This document shows, piece after piece, positions 31,666 to 40,092 of a stretch of DNA of 64,000 nucleotides. The notes below the pieces were generated by a model that worked only from the letters and a program-made list of their open reading frames with translations, had not been told where the DNA came from and searched no databases. The translations under genes and the position numbers were made by a program. Source of the stretch: Bog-473 sp963809825 (lineage in GTDB: Bacteria; Actinomycetota; Acidimicrobiia; Acidimicrobiales; RAAP-2); contig CAWELJ010000003.1 of the NCBI GenBank assembly GCA_963809825.1, positions 425,939 through 489,938 of the forward strand, in the 5' to 3' direction. Numbering within the stretch: the stretch's first letter is position 1; each line of letters opens with the position of its first letter.

Positions 31666-32195
31666 TCATCACGCTTCGGTCGCCAGCTGGTCACAAGCAG
31701 CAGCGCGGCCCCAACGGCGCCACCACCGAGCGAGATCACGAATCCCGGCCAACCCCACAGCCGGGTCAGGGTGTGTACGTGGTCGTCGACACTCCACTGC
31801 CCTGGGCCGAGAGTACCCACGGTGATGCCGAGCATGGTCAGCACCATCACGTATTCCCAACCCTCCCCAGGACGGAAGATGAAGAAGCCGTTCTTCAGGT
31901 GATTCGTGATCCAGGCGACCAGCATCACGCCGACCACTCCTGCGCAGGCCAGCGGAGTCAAGAGGCCGAGCACCAGTAAGGCACCCGCGCCCACTTCGGT
32001 GATGCTGGCGAACCAGGCATGGACGATCCCCGGCCGCATCCCGAGTCCGTCGAACCAGCGGGCCGTCCCGGCGATCTTCCCGCCTCCGAAGATGTGATTG
32101 ACGCCGTGGGCGATGAAGACGGCACCGAGGACGACGCGTGCCAGCAACAGGGCGGTGTTTGCCGACGAGGGCGAAAGGGTGTCGAGTAAGTGCAA
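31650..32195 (-). CDS. DoxX family membrane protein
   Basis: A 181-residue protein with four hydrophobic segments: LLLARVVLGAVFIAHG, ITEVGAGALLVLGLLTPLACAGVVGVMLVAW, VLTMLGITVGTLGP and FVISLGGGAVGAALLLV. The RxxxGxxFxxHGxxH opening and the G-x-x-E turn are DoxX/SURF4 hallmarks. TTG start at 32195 with GGAGG five bases upstream. DoxX proteins are linked to oxidative-stress or quinone-coupled systems. It is divergent from a TetR gene. Confidence 0.85.
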   Translation of the reverse strand: MHLLDTLSPSSANTALLLARVVLGAVFIAHGVNHIFGGGKIAGTARWFDGLGMRPGIVHAWFASITEVGAGALLVLGLLTPLACAGVVGVMLVAWITNHLKNGFFIFRPGEGWEYVMVLTMLGITVGTLGPGQWSVDDHVHTLTRLWGWPGFVISLGGGAVGAALLLVTSWRPKRDDQLSK

Positions 32196-32420
32196 CGGAG
32201 CCTCCGGATACTCAGTTCAAGGTCCGGACGATACCTTCAAGTTCATGCACAGTCGTGTTCCGTCGAGACCTCGCCGCACGCACGGTCACGATGACCAGCG
32301 GAGCGTGACCGTGCCGGAGCTCGAGGCTGACCCCGACCTCCCATTCTTTGCTTAAATGGTGCGCTGACCTCGGGCGTTACCCTGTAGCGGCGAGTGACGC
32401 CCATTCGGGAAGGAGATCGG

Positions 32421-33102
32421 TTGCCGACATCAGCCTCGGCCGAGAGCGAGCGGCCGAACGGTCCTCGCTCGCTCAAGGGCACTCGGACGAGGGTTCGACT
32501 GCTGGAGGCGGCCAAAGAGATCTTCGAGGAGGACGGTTTCCTCGAGGGGCGGATCTCGGACATCGCCGAGCGGGCCGGCCTCTCTCACGGCTCCTTCTAT
32601 CACTACTTCGACTCCAAGGAAGAGATCTTTCGTGAGGTCGCCGTCTCGGTCGAGCAGAAGCTCGTCGAACCACTAGGCGGGGTGATTCTCGACCCTGAGT
32701 CCCGGGCCACGCCACAGGACCGGCTCCGGGAAGCGCTACGGCGGCACCTCGAGAGCTACCGGCGTGAGGCTCGGATCATCGGGGTGATCGAGCAGATGTC
32801 CCGCTATGACAAGGAGGTGAGCGCCTTGCGGATGGAGCGCAGTGCCCGTTACTCCCAACAGGTTGCCGCCTCAATCCGCAGCTTGCAGCAGCACGGGCTG
32901 GCCGACCCTGACCTCGATCCCGAAATTGCCCTCGGCCGCGCTCGGCGCGATGACCAGTCGATTCCCCGAGATGTGGCTGGTCCAGGGAGCGGTGACGTGC
33001 AGCATGGACAAGGCGGTGGATCAGCTGACGCGGCTCTTCGTGAACGCGTTGGGCTTGTCCGATCAGCGCGGCGGCAGAGCGCAACGCACGAACGCGAGCT
33101 GA
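32421..33102 (+). pseudogene. TetR family regulator with a one-base frameshift
   Basis: TTG 32421 with AAGGAG five bases upstream begins a TetR protein: TRVRLLEAAKEIFEEDGFLEGRISDIAERAGLSHGSFYHYFDSKEEIF is an intact HTH. At about 32936 (CTCGGCCGCG) one extra G shifts the frame; the real C terminus, ALGAMTSRFPEMWLVQG ... VDQLTRLFVNALGLS, is in the next frame and ends at TGA 33100-33102. Without the shift the protein would be about 227 residues. In the uncorrected frame the ORF continues as a 655-residue artefact through the antisense of the next gene. Divergent from doxX; likely its regulator. Confidence 0.82.
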
Positions 33103-33149
33103 GAGCAGGCCCGCGCAGGCGAGGACGGGCTGTGTGGTGCCCGAACGCG

Positions 33150-34340
33150 TCAGACGGTCACTCCGACCCGCATGATGTTGGCGAGGTTGCCGCCCATGAT
33201 CTTCGCCACGTCCTCGTCGGAAAGCGTCTTCGGCAGATGGTCGAGGTAGCTACAGGGCTCTGCGAGCCCCTCCGGATGCGGGTAGTCCGACCCGAAGAGG
33301 AGATGGTCGGTGCCGAGCACCCCGGCGAGCGTCTCGATGTCGTCCTCGTGGAACGGGCTGATGTAGACGTTCCGCTTGAAGGCATCGACCGGATTCTCGG
33401 GGAATGCCTGCGGCATCTTCGTGTACACGTCCTCGAGGTGCTCGAGGAAGGGCAGAACCCAGTTTGCTCCGTTCTCGATGAACGCGATCCGCAGCGTCGG
33501 GAAGCGCGTCAGCAGCCCATGACAGGTCATCGCTGCCGCCGTGTCCTCGGCGGCGCGCTTTCCCATCGTCACCGCTCGGAAGGAGTCCAGGCGGAAGGGG
33601 AGCATCTCCGTTGGACCGGTCCAGTCGCCTACGTAGCGGGCGTAGCCGCTGTCCGAGGCGTGCATCGACACCAGGATGTCGGCGTCGACGACCCGTTGCC
33701 AGAACGGGTCGAACTCCTCGAAGGCGAACGAGCGAGACCCCCCGTACCCCGGCACCGGTGCCGGGCGGATGAGCACGGTCTTGGCGCCGCGCTCGAGCAC
33801 CCACTCGAGCTCCTCGATCGCCTTCTCGACTATGGGAAGGGTGATCACCGGCGTCGAGTAGATGCGATCCTCGTAGTTGAAGGTCCACTGGTCGTAGAGC
33901 CACTCGTTCAGGGAATGGATGGCAGCGTGAGTGAGCTCGGGATCGTCCCGCATGCGCTCCTCGAGGAGGCTCGCCAGCGTCGGGAACATGAGGGTCCGAT
34001 CGATGCCGAGCTCGTCCATCAGCTCAACCCTCGGCGCCGGCTCACGGAAGGCCGGGATGGAGCGCATCGGCTCGCCCACCAACTCGCGGTAGGACTTGCC
34101 CTCGGGGTTCCCGTTCCGGAAGTACTCCTCCTGGGCGCCGGGTCGGGCCACGACGTCGAAAGTGGGGTTGGGGATGTAGTCGCTGATCAGTCCCCGGATC
34201 GTGATCTTGGTCCGCCCGTCGACCTCGACGTACTTGATGGCGTTCTTGTACTTCTCGGGCAGGTGACGCGTGAACGCATCCTTCGTCTCGTACAGGTGGT
34301 TGTCAGCGTCGAAGACGGGGAAGTCGCAGATTGTGGACAT
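33150..34340 (-). CDS. Amidohydrolase_2 family metal-dependent hydrolase
   Basis: A 396-residue TIM-barrel protein. The metal motif DADNHLYE (D-x-D-x-H type) is at the N terminus; RIAFIENGANW and the late FGSDYPHPEG provide the second-shell and last-strand aspartate. Related proteins hydrolyse or decarboxylate hydrophobic or aromatic intermediates and are abundant in actinobacterial catabolic regions. Start chosen at ATG 34340. A palindromic site lies 19-35 bases upstream. Substrate unknown. Confidence 0.85.
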   Translation of the reverse strand: MSTICDFPVFDADNHLYETKDAFTRHLPEKYKNAIKYVEVDGRTKITIRGLISDYIPNPTFDVVARPGAQEEYFRNGNPEGKSYRELVGEPMRSIPAFREPAPRVELMDELGIDRTLMFPTLASLLEERMRDDPELTHAAIHSLNEWLYDQWTFNYEDRIYSTPVITLPIVEKAIEELEWVLERGAKTVLIRPAPVPGYGGSRSFAFEEFDPFWQRVVDADILVSMHASDSGYARYVGDWTGPTEMLPFRLDSFRAVTMGKRAAEDTAAAMTCHGLLTRFPTLRIAFIENGANWVLPFLEHLEDVYTKMPQAFPENPVDAFKRNVYISPFHEDDIETLAGVLGTDHLLFGSDYPHPEGLAEPCSYLDHLPKTLSDEDVAKIMGGNLANIMRVGVTV

Positions 34341-34358
34341 GTGCTCCAACTTATTCAT

Positions 34359-34375
34359 TGACCGTATGCCGGTCA
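34359..34375. promoter_or_regulatory. TGACCG-N5-CGGTCA inverted repeat
   Basis: Six-base arms TGACCG and CGGTCA around TATGC, just upstream of the amidohydrolase start and opposite the P450 remnant. Size and spacing suit a TetR-type dimer. A separate 10-base perfect palindrome TTGACGTCAA is at 34418-34427. Both are unassigned. Confidence 0.45.
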
Positions 34376-34493
34376 GAATCGGATTCTGGTCCTCCCCAGG
34401 CTACTGTGTTATTGACTTTGACGTCAACATTTGAGAAATGGTCGGGTCTTTCCGCGGCTCGGGCGTCGTCATCACGAGGGGAAGGGGTCGGAA

Positions 34494-34605
34494 TTGCCGT
34501 TGACCAGCAGCGATGAGGCGTACTACGACCCCTACGACTTCGAGATCGGTGCAGATCCGTACCCGCTCTGGAAGCGTCTGCGTGACGAGGCGCCGCTCTG
34601 GGAGC
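34494..34605 (+). pseudogene. N-terminal remnant of a cytochrome P450
   Basis: TTG 34494 follows AAGGGG. The first 37 codons read LPLTSSDEAYYDPYDFEIGA then DPYPLWKRLRDEAPLWE, a standard P450 opening (YDP..fexxxDPYPxwxxLRdeaPl). After about 34605 the similarity stops; the frame stays open for hundreds of codons only because it is antisense to the dehydrogenase at 34662-36146. All heme and oxygen-binding motifs are missing. A deletion has joined the 5' end of a P450 gene to the 3' end of the dehydrogenase gene. Confidence 0.72.
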
Positions 34606-34661
34606 AGCTCCCGTGTTCACCTCCTGAGGTCCGAACGACGGTGGATCGGACCGCACCGCAG

Positions 34662-36146
34662 TTACCGCGTGGAGGGGAACCCCAGGTCGATGGCGCTGTT
34701 CGTCGGCTCCGGCCAGCGCGACGTGACGACCTTGGGCCTCGTGTAGAACCTCACGCCCTCGGGGCCATAGATCGGCGAGTCACCGAACAACGAGGACTTC
34801 CAGCCCCCGAAGGAATGGAACGCCACCGGCACCGGGATCGGCACGTTGATTCCCACCATGCCGACCGTCACCTCACGTTCGAACCGACGGGCAGTGGCGC
34901 CGTCCCGCGTGAACAGAGCCACCCCGTTTCCGTACGGATTGGCATTGACCAACGCAACTGCCTCGTCGAAATTCGGCACCCGGGCCACGCCCAGGACCGG
35001 CCCGAAGATCTCGTCGTCGTAGAGCCTCATCCCGGGCTTGACCTCGTCGATGAGGGAGCACCCGGTGAAGAACCCTCCGTCCCGCTCGTCCGTCGAGCCG
35101 TCGACGACGACCCGTGCCCCCTCGTCTGCGGCGCCCTGCACGTACGACGTGACCCGGTCCCGGTGCTCGGCCGTCACGAGTGGCCCCATCATCGATCGGG
35201 GATCGTCTCCGGGGCCGACGACGACGTCGGGGATTCTCGCCGCGATCGCGTCGACGAGCGGATCCGCGACCGCTCCGACGGCCACGATGACCGAGATCGC
35301 CATGCATCGCTCACCCGCCGAGCCATAGGCCGCCGAGACTGCAGCGTCGGCGGCGCCACCCACGTCGGCATCCGGCATGACAACCATGTGGTTCTTGGCG
35401 CCGCCCAGCGCCTGGACGCGCTTGCCCTGGCGTGTACCGGTCTCGTAGATGTGGCGCGCCACGGGTGTGCTCCCCACGAAGGACACCGCGTCGACTCCCG
35501 GGTGGTTCAAGAGCCCGTCGACCGCGACCACGTCGCCCTGCAGCACGTTGAAGACGCCGTCGGGGAACCCCGCCTCCTGTACCAACTCGGCGATCAGCAG
35601 AGACGGAGAGGGATCCTTCTCGGACGGCTTCAAGACGAAAGTGTTGCCACAGGCGAGGGCGTTCGCCATCATCCACAGGGGCACCATGACCGGGAAGTTG
35701 AACGGCGTGATGCCGGCGACCACGCCGACCGGGTGGAGCACCGTGTGCACGTCGACCCCTTTGGAGACTTCCGAGCTGTGGGAGCCTTTGAGCATCTGCG
35801 GAATCCCACAGGCGAACTCGACACACTCGAGCCCGCGCGCCACCTCGCCGGCAGCATCGCTCACGACTTTGCCGTGCTCCTGGCTCACGAGCCGCGCAAG
35901 TTCCTCTCGGCGAGCGACGATGAGCTCTCGCAGCCGGAACATCTTGTCGGTGCGCTGCCCCAATGGCGACTCCCTCCAGTGAGCGCCGGCCTCGACAGCA
36001 CACCGGACCGCCTCATCGACCTCAGCGATCGAAGCGAGGCTGACCGTCTTGGTCTGTACCCCGGCGGCAGGGTCGAACACAGGAGCAGAGCGCCCCGATG
36101 TACCCGCCGTGGCGCAGCCCGCCACCCAGTGCTCAACCGATTGCAC
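34662..36146 (-). CDS. mmsA: CoA-acylating methylmalonate-semialdehyde dehydrogenase
   Basis: A 494-residue aldehyde dehydrogenase. FNFPVMVPLWM is the MmsA hallmark at the NAD-binding site, GERCMA carries the catalytic cysteine, and the N-terminal catalytic region contains FVGSTPVARHIYETGTRQGKRVQALGGAKNH. MmsA converts methylmalonate or malonate semialdehyde to propionyl- or acetyl-CoA, a late step of valine, pyrimidine and propionate-type degradation. GTG 36146 (VQSVEHWV) is preferred because GGAGG lies seven bases upstream; the frame is open to 36176. Expected to feed CoA esters to the nearby thioesterase and hydratase genes (inference). Confidence 0.9.
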   Translation of the reverse strand: MQSVEHWVAGCATAGTSGRSAPVFDPAAGVQTKTVSLASIAEVDEAVRCAVEAGAHWRESPLGQRTDKMFRLRELIVARREELARLVSQEHGKVVSDAAGEVARGLECVEFACGIPQMLKGSHSSEVSKGVDVHTVLHPVGVVAGITPFNFPVMVPLWMMANALACGNTFVLKPSEKDPSPSLLIAELVQEAGFPDGVFNVLQGDVVAVDGLLNHPGVDAVSFVGSTPVARHIYETGTRQGKRVQALGGAKNHMVVMPDADVGGAADAAVSAAYGSAGERCMAISVIVAVGAVADPLVDAIAARIPDVVVGPGDDPRSMMGPLVTAEHRDRVTSYVQGAADEGARVVVDGSTDERDGGFFTGCSLIDEVKPGMRLYDDEIFGPVLGVARVPNFDEAVALVNANPYGNGVALFTRDGATARRFEREVTVGMVGINVPIPVPVAFHSFGGWKSSLFGDSPIYGPEGVRFYTRPKVVTSRWPEPTNSAIDLGFPSTR

Positions 36147-36495
36147 GTCGAAGCCTCCGAGTCGACGCAGCAGCACGTTCGAGAATGCTCACGATGAACC
36201 GGGCTCGGTTCTCCTACCGCGGTGAGTCAGCGTCCAAGACGGAGACGCCCTCTCGTGTCGCCATCTTTCCTCCATGCAGTGCTCACCCACCGTGCAGATG
36301 CTCCCCGACAGCCGCACAGTACTGTCGGACCATGGCAAACGCAACGGTGGGCGGGTCGCCCATCACGCGTGGGACCGTCGCTGCACACGATCCATGGGTC
36401 GTCGTTCCGAGATGGATCCGTGATCGCCCGGTAGCGTCGTTCGGGATGTCGCCTCCCACCACATCGAGTCTTGCGCACCCAGGCCAGTACCTGCC
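36147..36495. other. Divergent intergenic region, 349 bases
   Basis: No coding pattern, clear promoter boxes or long palindromes were recognised. It must hold control sites for the dehydrogenase (minus) and the DUF427/thioesterase operon (plus). Confidence 0.5.
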
Positions 36496-37839
36496 TTGAC
36501 GGACCCACCGTTCCCCGGATCGAGTGGGGCCCCGGCGATCACGCGCCAGGCCGACGGCGACCGGCGTCCCTGCCCTCTCGCGGTTCGGGCGTGGTGGGGC
36601 GACGAGTTGGTGGCCGAGTCCTCCGCCGCCGTCCACGTCCCGGGTCCGCCGCCTTGGATCTTCCTTCCCATCGAAGATGTGCGCCTTGAGGCCTTCCACC
36701 TGGACGGACCGGCCCGTGCTGCCGGGGACCTCCCGGTCGAAGGCGGAGAGCTCTGGAGCATCGAGCCGAGGAGCGACCCCCTCGCCCTCGCGGCGACGGA
36801 CTGGCAGAGCCGCGATGACGCCGCTCCGGACGGACGGGGTGTCCTGCGCACCTTCACCGACGCGCCAGCCACTGAGTGGCAGTCCGGCCTCGCCGCCTTC
36901 GATCATCGCCAGATCCGCCTCGAGCTCGTGGACCCGATGGGGCTGGACGATCCGCGCAGTGTCACCGTCAAGCGGTTCCCGACCTGGGGGGATGCCTCGG
37001 ATCTCGTGGATGTCCTCGATCTCCGCCCTGATGGCGAGAACCGCTTCCGCAGCGTTGCTCGAGCAGGCCATCTCCGCTCTGTCGTGGAGGGCAGCCAGCT
37101 GCTCGGGCAGGCCATTGTTGCTGCCGGTCGCCACTCCCCCGGTCGGCGGGCCGTCTCCGCGCACATGATCTTCCTACGCGCTGGCGACGCGGCCCGGCCC
37201 CTGCGCTTTGATCTTCGCCAGCTCAGTTCAGGCCGGACTTTCACGACTTTGGCAATCGATGTGACCCAGTCGGACGTGCACTGCGCCACGGCGAACCTCC
37301 TCCTCGACGTCGTCGCCCCCGACCTCGTTCGCCACTCGGAGGATCCGCCCGACGTGCCGGGCCCGTACGCATGTCCGTCCTACGACATGTCGGTGACGGG
37401 ACGCGACGTCCGGGTGGTAGCCGGGACCTACACGGACGATCCCGACGCGCCGGTGGGCCCGCCCGTAGTCGACGCCTGGGTGCGGTTTTGCGATCTCCCC
37501 GACGACCCATGCCTTCATGCAGGGCTACTGGCCCAGTTCACTGGGCACATGTCGATCGCGGCAGCCCTCCGCCCGCACCCGGGAGTTGGTCAACGCCAGG
37601 CCCACCGCACCATCTCCACCGCCATCAACGCGATCGGACTGTCACTGCATGCCGACGTCCGAGCCGATCGTTGGATGCTGTACCACCACCTGTCGACCTT
37701 TGCGGGTGACGGCATGACTCGCTCGGAGTGTCGCGTCTACGACGAGCAGGGCCGGATCCTGGCCTCTTTCTGTGTGGATGCAATGGTGAGGGGCTTCGAG
37801 GGGATGACGGCTCCGTCAGATGACCGGAGGGCACTGTGA
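36496..37839 (+). CDS. DUF427-like domain fused to a TesB-type acyl-CoA thioesterase domain
   Basis: A 447-residue protein. Residues about 27-95 (LAVRAWWGDELVAESSAAVHV ... PPPWIFLPIEDVRLEAFHLD) have the DUF427 pattern. The remaining two thirds are a double-hotdog thioesterase like TesB: HSPGRRAVSAHMIFLRAGDAARPLRFDLRQLSSGRTFTTLAIDVTQ, and near the end RADRWMLYHHLSTFAGDGMTRSECRVYDEQGRILASF. In TesB the catalytic Asp/Gln/Thr network sits in these two hotdogs; the exact residues could not be matched with confidence. TTG 36496 has no clear ribosome-binding site and the start is uncertain. First gene of a four-gene coupled operon (GTGA overlap with the next). Confidence 0.72.
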   Translation: MTDPPFPGSSGAPAITRQADGDRRPCPLAVRAWWGDELVAESSAAVHVPGPPPWIFLPIEDVRLEAFHLDGPARAAGDLPVEGGELWSIEPRSDPLALAATDWQSRDDAAPDGRGVLRTFTDAPATEWQSGLAAFDHRQIRLELVDPMGLDDPRSVTVKRFPTWGDASDLVDVLDLRPDGENRFRSVARAGHLRSVVEGSQLLGQAIVAAGRHSPGRRAVSAHMIFLRAGDAARPLRFDLRQLSSGRTFTTLAIDVTQSDVHCATANLLLDVVAPDLVRHSEDPPDVPGPYACPSYDMSVTGRDVRVVAGTYTDDPDAPVGPPVVDAWVRFCDLPDDPCLHAGLLAQFTGHMSIAAALRPHPGVGQRQAHRTISTAINAIGLSLHADVRADRWMLYHHLSTFAGDGMTRSECRVYDEQGRILASFCVDAMVRGFEGMTAPSDDRRAL

Positions 37840-38540
37840 GTCTGTCCACGGGGCGAGGACCGTTGAGCGCACAACCGGCCGGACGCTTCAACAAACCCGT
37901 GCCCGACGGGCTGGTCTATGTGGAGCCCTTCCCCCGCCGGGTTCGGGGGGTCCGTAATGGAAGGGGCGTCGTCGAGAGCGAAGGCGTGCTGCTGGTACAC
38001 CGTCGGGGGCTGCCCCCGACGTTCGCGTTCCCGGCCGCCGATGTGGGCCCGGTCCCCAACGAGGCGGAGCCGGACGCTGCCGGCTATGTCCGGATTGCCT
38101 GGGACGCGGTGGACGAGTGGTACGAAGAGGAGGAACGGGTCTTCATGCACCCCAGAAATCCCTACCACCGCGTCGACTGCGTTCTGACGTCCCGCCGGTT
38201 GCGCGTGATGGCCGAGGGCGTGGTGCTCGTGGACACCGCGACGACCATCGGTGTCTACGAGACGTCCCTCCTACCCCTGCTCTACGTCAGCCGCGAGCAA
38301 CTGCGCTCGGACATCCTCACACCGAGCGCCACAACCACCTACTGCCCCTACAAGGGGACGGCGACATACTGGTCGGCCGACGTCGGTAGCAAGAGACTGG
38401 CCGATGTCGCCTGGTCCTACGAGGAACCCAACTCGGAGTGTCGTGCCATCCGGAGCCATGTCTGTTTCGACAAGGACAAGGTCGACGTGCAGGCCGACCT
38501 GCCTGCGTGGCCCACCCGAACCGGGGCGGTCGACGAGTGA
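37836..38540 (+). CDS. DUF427 domain protein
   Basis: A 234-residue protein made of two DUF427-like units. The first (about 30-95: GVRNGRGVVESEGVLLVHRRGLPPTFAFP) is weak. The second is clear: HPRNPYHRVDCVLTSRRLRVMAEGVVLVD, VYETSLLPLLYVSREQLRSDIL, TYCPYKGTATYWS. The HPRNPYHRV and CPYKG motifs define this widely conserved family, whose function has not been established. It overlaps both neighbours by GTGA, so the protein probably works with the two thioester-fold proteins beside it. Confidence 0.85.
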   Translation: MSLSTGRGPLSAQPAGRFNKPVPDGLVYVEPFPRRVRGVRNGRGVVESEGVLLVHRRGLPPTFAFPAADVGPVPNEAEPDAAGYVRIAWDAVDEWYEEEERVFMHPRNPYHRVDCVLTSRRLRVMAEGVVLVDTATTIGVYETSLLPLLYVSREQLRSDILTPSATTTYCPYKGTATYWSADVGSKRLADVAWSYEEPNSECRAIRSHVCFDKDKVDVQADLPAWPTRTGAVDE

Positions 38541-39292
38541 GTGGTTCGCAGCACATCTTGAGCGAACTCGGGTTTGCCGTCTCGCAAGCCGAGGGAGACC
38601 TGGTCGGTGAGGCGCGCATCATCCCCGAGATGCACGTGCCGGACTCGCCTCGTCTACGGACGTCCATCCTCGCTTCGTGGGCCGATCACCTCTCCGGGCT
38701 TCTCGCCGTCACGGTCACCGCACCGCAGGTTCCGGTCACCGTCGAGCTCGACGTCCATCTCTTTGCCCCGGCCCCCGCCGCCGGGACGGTGCGGTGCACT
38801 GCGAAGGCGCTCAAGGCAGGGCGTTCGGTCTTCATGGCCGGCGTCACCTTCACCTCCGATGACGGGAAGCCCATCGCAGTGGGCGGAGGCTCCTTCATGG
38901 TGGCCCCCGACCCGAGCCTTCGGCTCCCGACCACGCTGAGCCTCAACGGTCCTCCACCCGTGCAGACCCTGCGTGTGCCATGGGCGCAACGGGCCGGATG
39001 CGAACGCCGTGAGCCCGGGGTGGCCGTGCTGCCGCGGTCGGACGACGGGCTCAACTCGTCCAACACCGTCAATGGTGGCCTCATCGCCCTCGCCGTCGAG
39101 GAAGCGGCTCTCTCGCTGGCACCTGGTGCGACACTGTCCTCGCTGAGCCTCCGGTATCTGCGTCCTGTACGCATCGGCCCTGCCATCGCCGCGGCGGAAG
39201 TGAGGTCCGGGCTGGGGCAGGTCGAGGTACGTGATGCCGGCAACGACAACCGCCTCTCCGTGCTCGCCACCACCCGGTTCTTCGACGGCTGA
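38537..39292 (+). CDS. Hotdog-fold (PaaI/4HBT-like) thioesterase family protein, two domains
   Basis: A 251-residue protein with two hotdog repeats. The first runs from VGEARIIPEMHVPDSPRLRTSILASWADHLSGLLA to the middle, the second has GLNSSNTVNGGLIALAVEEAALSL ... LRYLRPVRIGPAIAAAEV. NTVNGGLIALAVEEAAL matches the PaaI catalytic segment (HGGxxxxxxDxA-like), with N and E in place of H and D, so activity may be altered. GTG 38537 overlaps the DUF427 stop. Part of the same operon. Confidence 0.75.
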   Translation: MSGSQHILSELGFAVSQAEGDLVGEARIIPEMHVPDSPRLRTSILASWADHLSGLLAVTVTAPQVPVTVELDVHLFAPAPAAGTVRCTAKALKAGRSVFMAGVTFTSDDGKPIAVGGGSFMVAPDPSLRLPTTLSLNGPPPVQTLRVPWAQRAGCERREPGVAVLPRSDDGLNSSNTVNGGLIALAVEEAALSLAPGATLSSLSLRYLRPVRIGPAIAAAEVRSGLGQVEVRDAGNDNRLSVLATTRFFDG

Positions 39293-39318
39293 CCATCACA
39301 GGTGGAGGTCGGGGCCCG

Positions 39319-40068
39319 ATGAGGAATGAAGCCGGGCAGGGGAACGAGCCCGAGATCAGAGCGAGCGACGACGGCAGCGTACGCATCCTGACCCTCAACC
39401 GTCCCGATCGGATCAACGCATTCACAGCGGCGTCCTACCGTCACCTGGCTCAGGCGCTCAATGACGCCGACGCGGACGCGTCGGTCTCGGTGGTGCTCTT
39501 GGAGGGGGCCGGCCAGGGATTCTCGAGCGGCGTGGACCTGGCGGCGATCGGCGTGGACGATCTGAGCCTGTCCGAGTGCTTCGACGACCTGGTGGCTTCG
39601 CTGATCCGCTTCTCGAAGCCCCTCTTGGCGGCGGTCCACGGCGTGGCCGTCGGCTTCGGCGCGACCATCCTCCTTCACTGCGACATCGTGATGGTGGCGG
39701 ACACCGCGAAATTGCGGTTCCCGTTCACGGCTCTCGGAACCACGCCGGAGGCGGCCAGCAGCGTCCTGCTGCCGCTCCTCGTCGGGACTCAGAGGGCGGC
39801 CGACCTGCTCCTCACGTCACGCTTCATCACCGGTACGGAGGCGGCACAGATAGGTCTGGCCGCCCGCTGCCTCCCGGAGGCGTCACTGCACTCCGAGGCA
39901 CGGGCACTGGCACGTGAGCTGACGGAGATGCCGGTCGCAGCGCTGGCCACTGCCAAGCGACTGATGAGGCACGGCGCCGCAGACGTCACACGACAAGCGC
40001 TCGACCGGGAACGAGCAGCCGCCATCTTCCTTCACGACGAGCTCGGGCCCATGGGAGAGATGGCCTGA
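39319..40068 (+). CDS. Enoyl-CoA hydratase/isomerase family protein
   Basis: A 249-residue crotonase. NRPDRINAFTAASYRHLAQAL, GAGQGFSSGVDLAAIG (oxyanion loop) and AVHGVAVGFGATILLHCDIVMVADTAKLRFPFTALGTTPEAASSVLLP are all in the expected order. PEAASSVLL contains the E-A-x-S position used by hydratases for one of the two catalytic glutamates; the other is not obvious. GGAGG lies about eleven bases before ATG 39319. Last gene of the operon, suggesting the pathway handles an unsaturated acyl-CoA. Confidence 0.88.
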   Translation: MRNEAGQGNEPEIRASDDGSVRILTLNRPDRINAFTAASYRHLAQALNDADADASVSVVLLEGAGQGFSSGVDLAAIGVDDLSLSECFDDLVASLIRFSKPLLAAVHGVAVGFGATILLHCDIVMVADTAKLRFPFTALGTTPEAASSVLLPLLVGTQRAADLLLTSRFITGTEAAQIGLAARCLPEASLHSEARALARELTEMPVAALATAKRLMRHGAADVTRQALDRERAAAIFLHDELGPMGEMA

Positions 40069-40092
40069 GACCTTGCCGAAGTCGGGTCCGGG

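Noticed and set aside
32394..34361. 655-residue plus-strand ORF
   Set aside because: TetR sequence to about 32936, then out-of-frame text and antisense of the amidohydrolase; a product of the one-base shift.
34431..36197. 588-residue plus-strand ORF
   Set aside because: It is antisense to the clearly conserved MmsA-type dehydrogenase; only its first 37 codons (P450 remnant) are protein-like.
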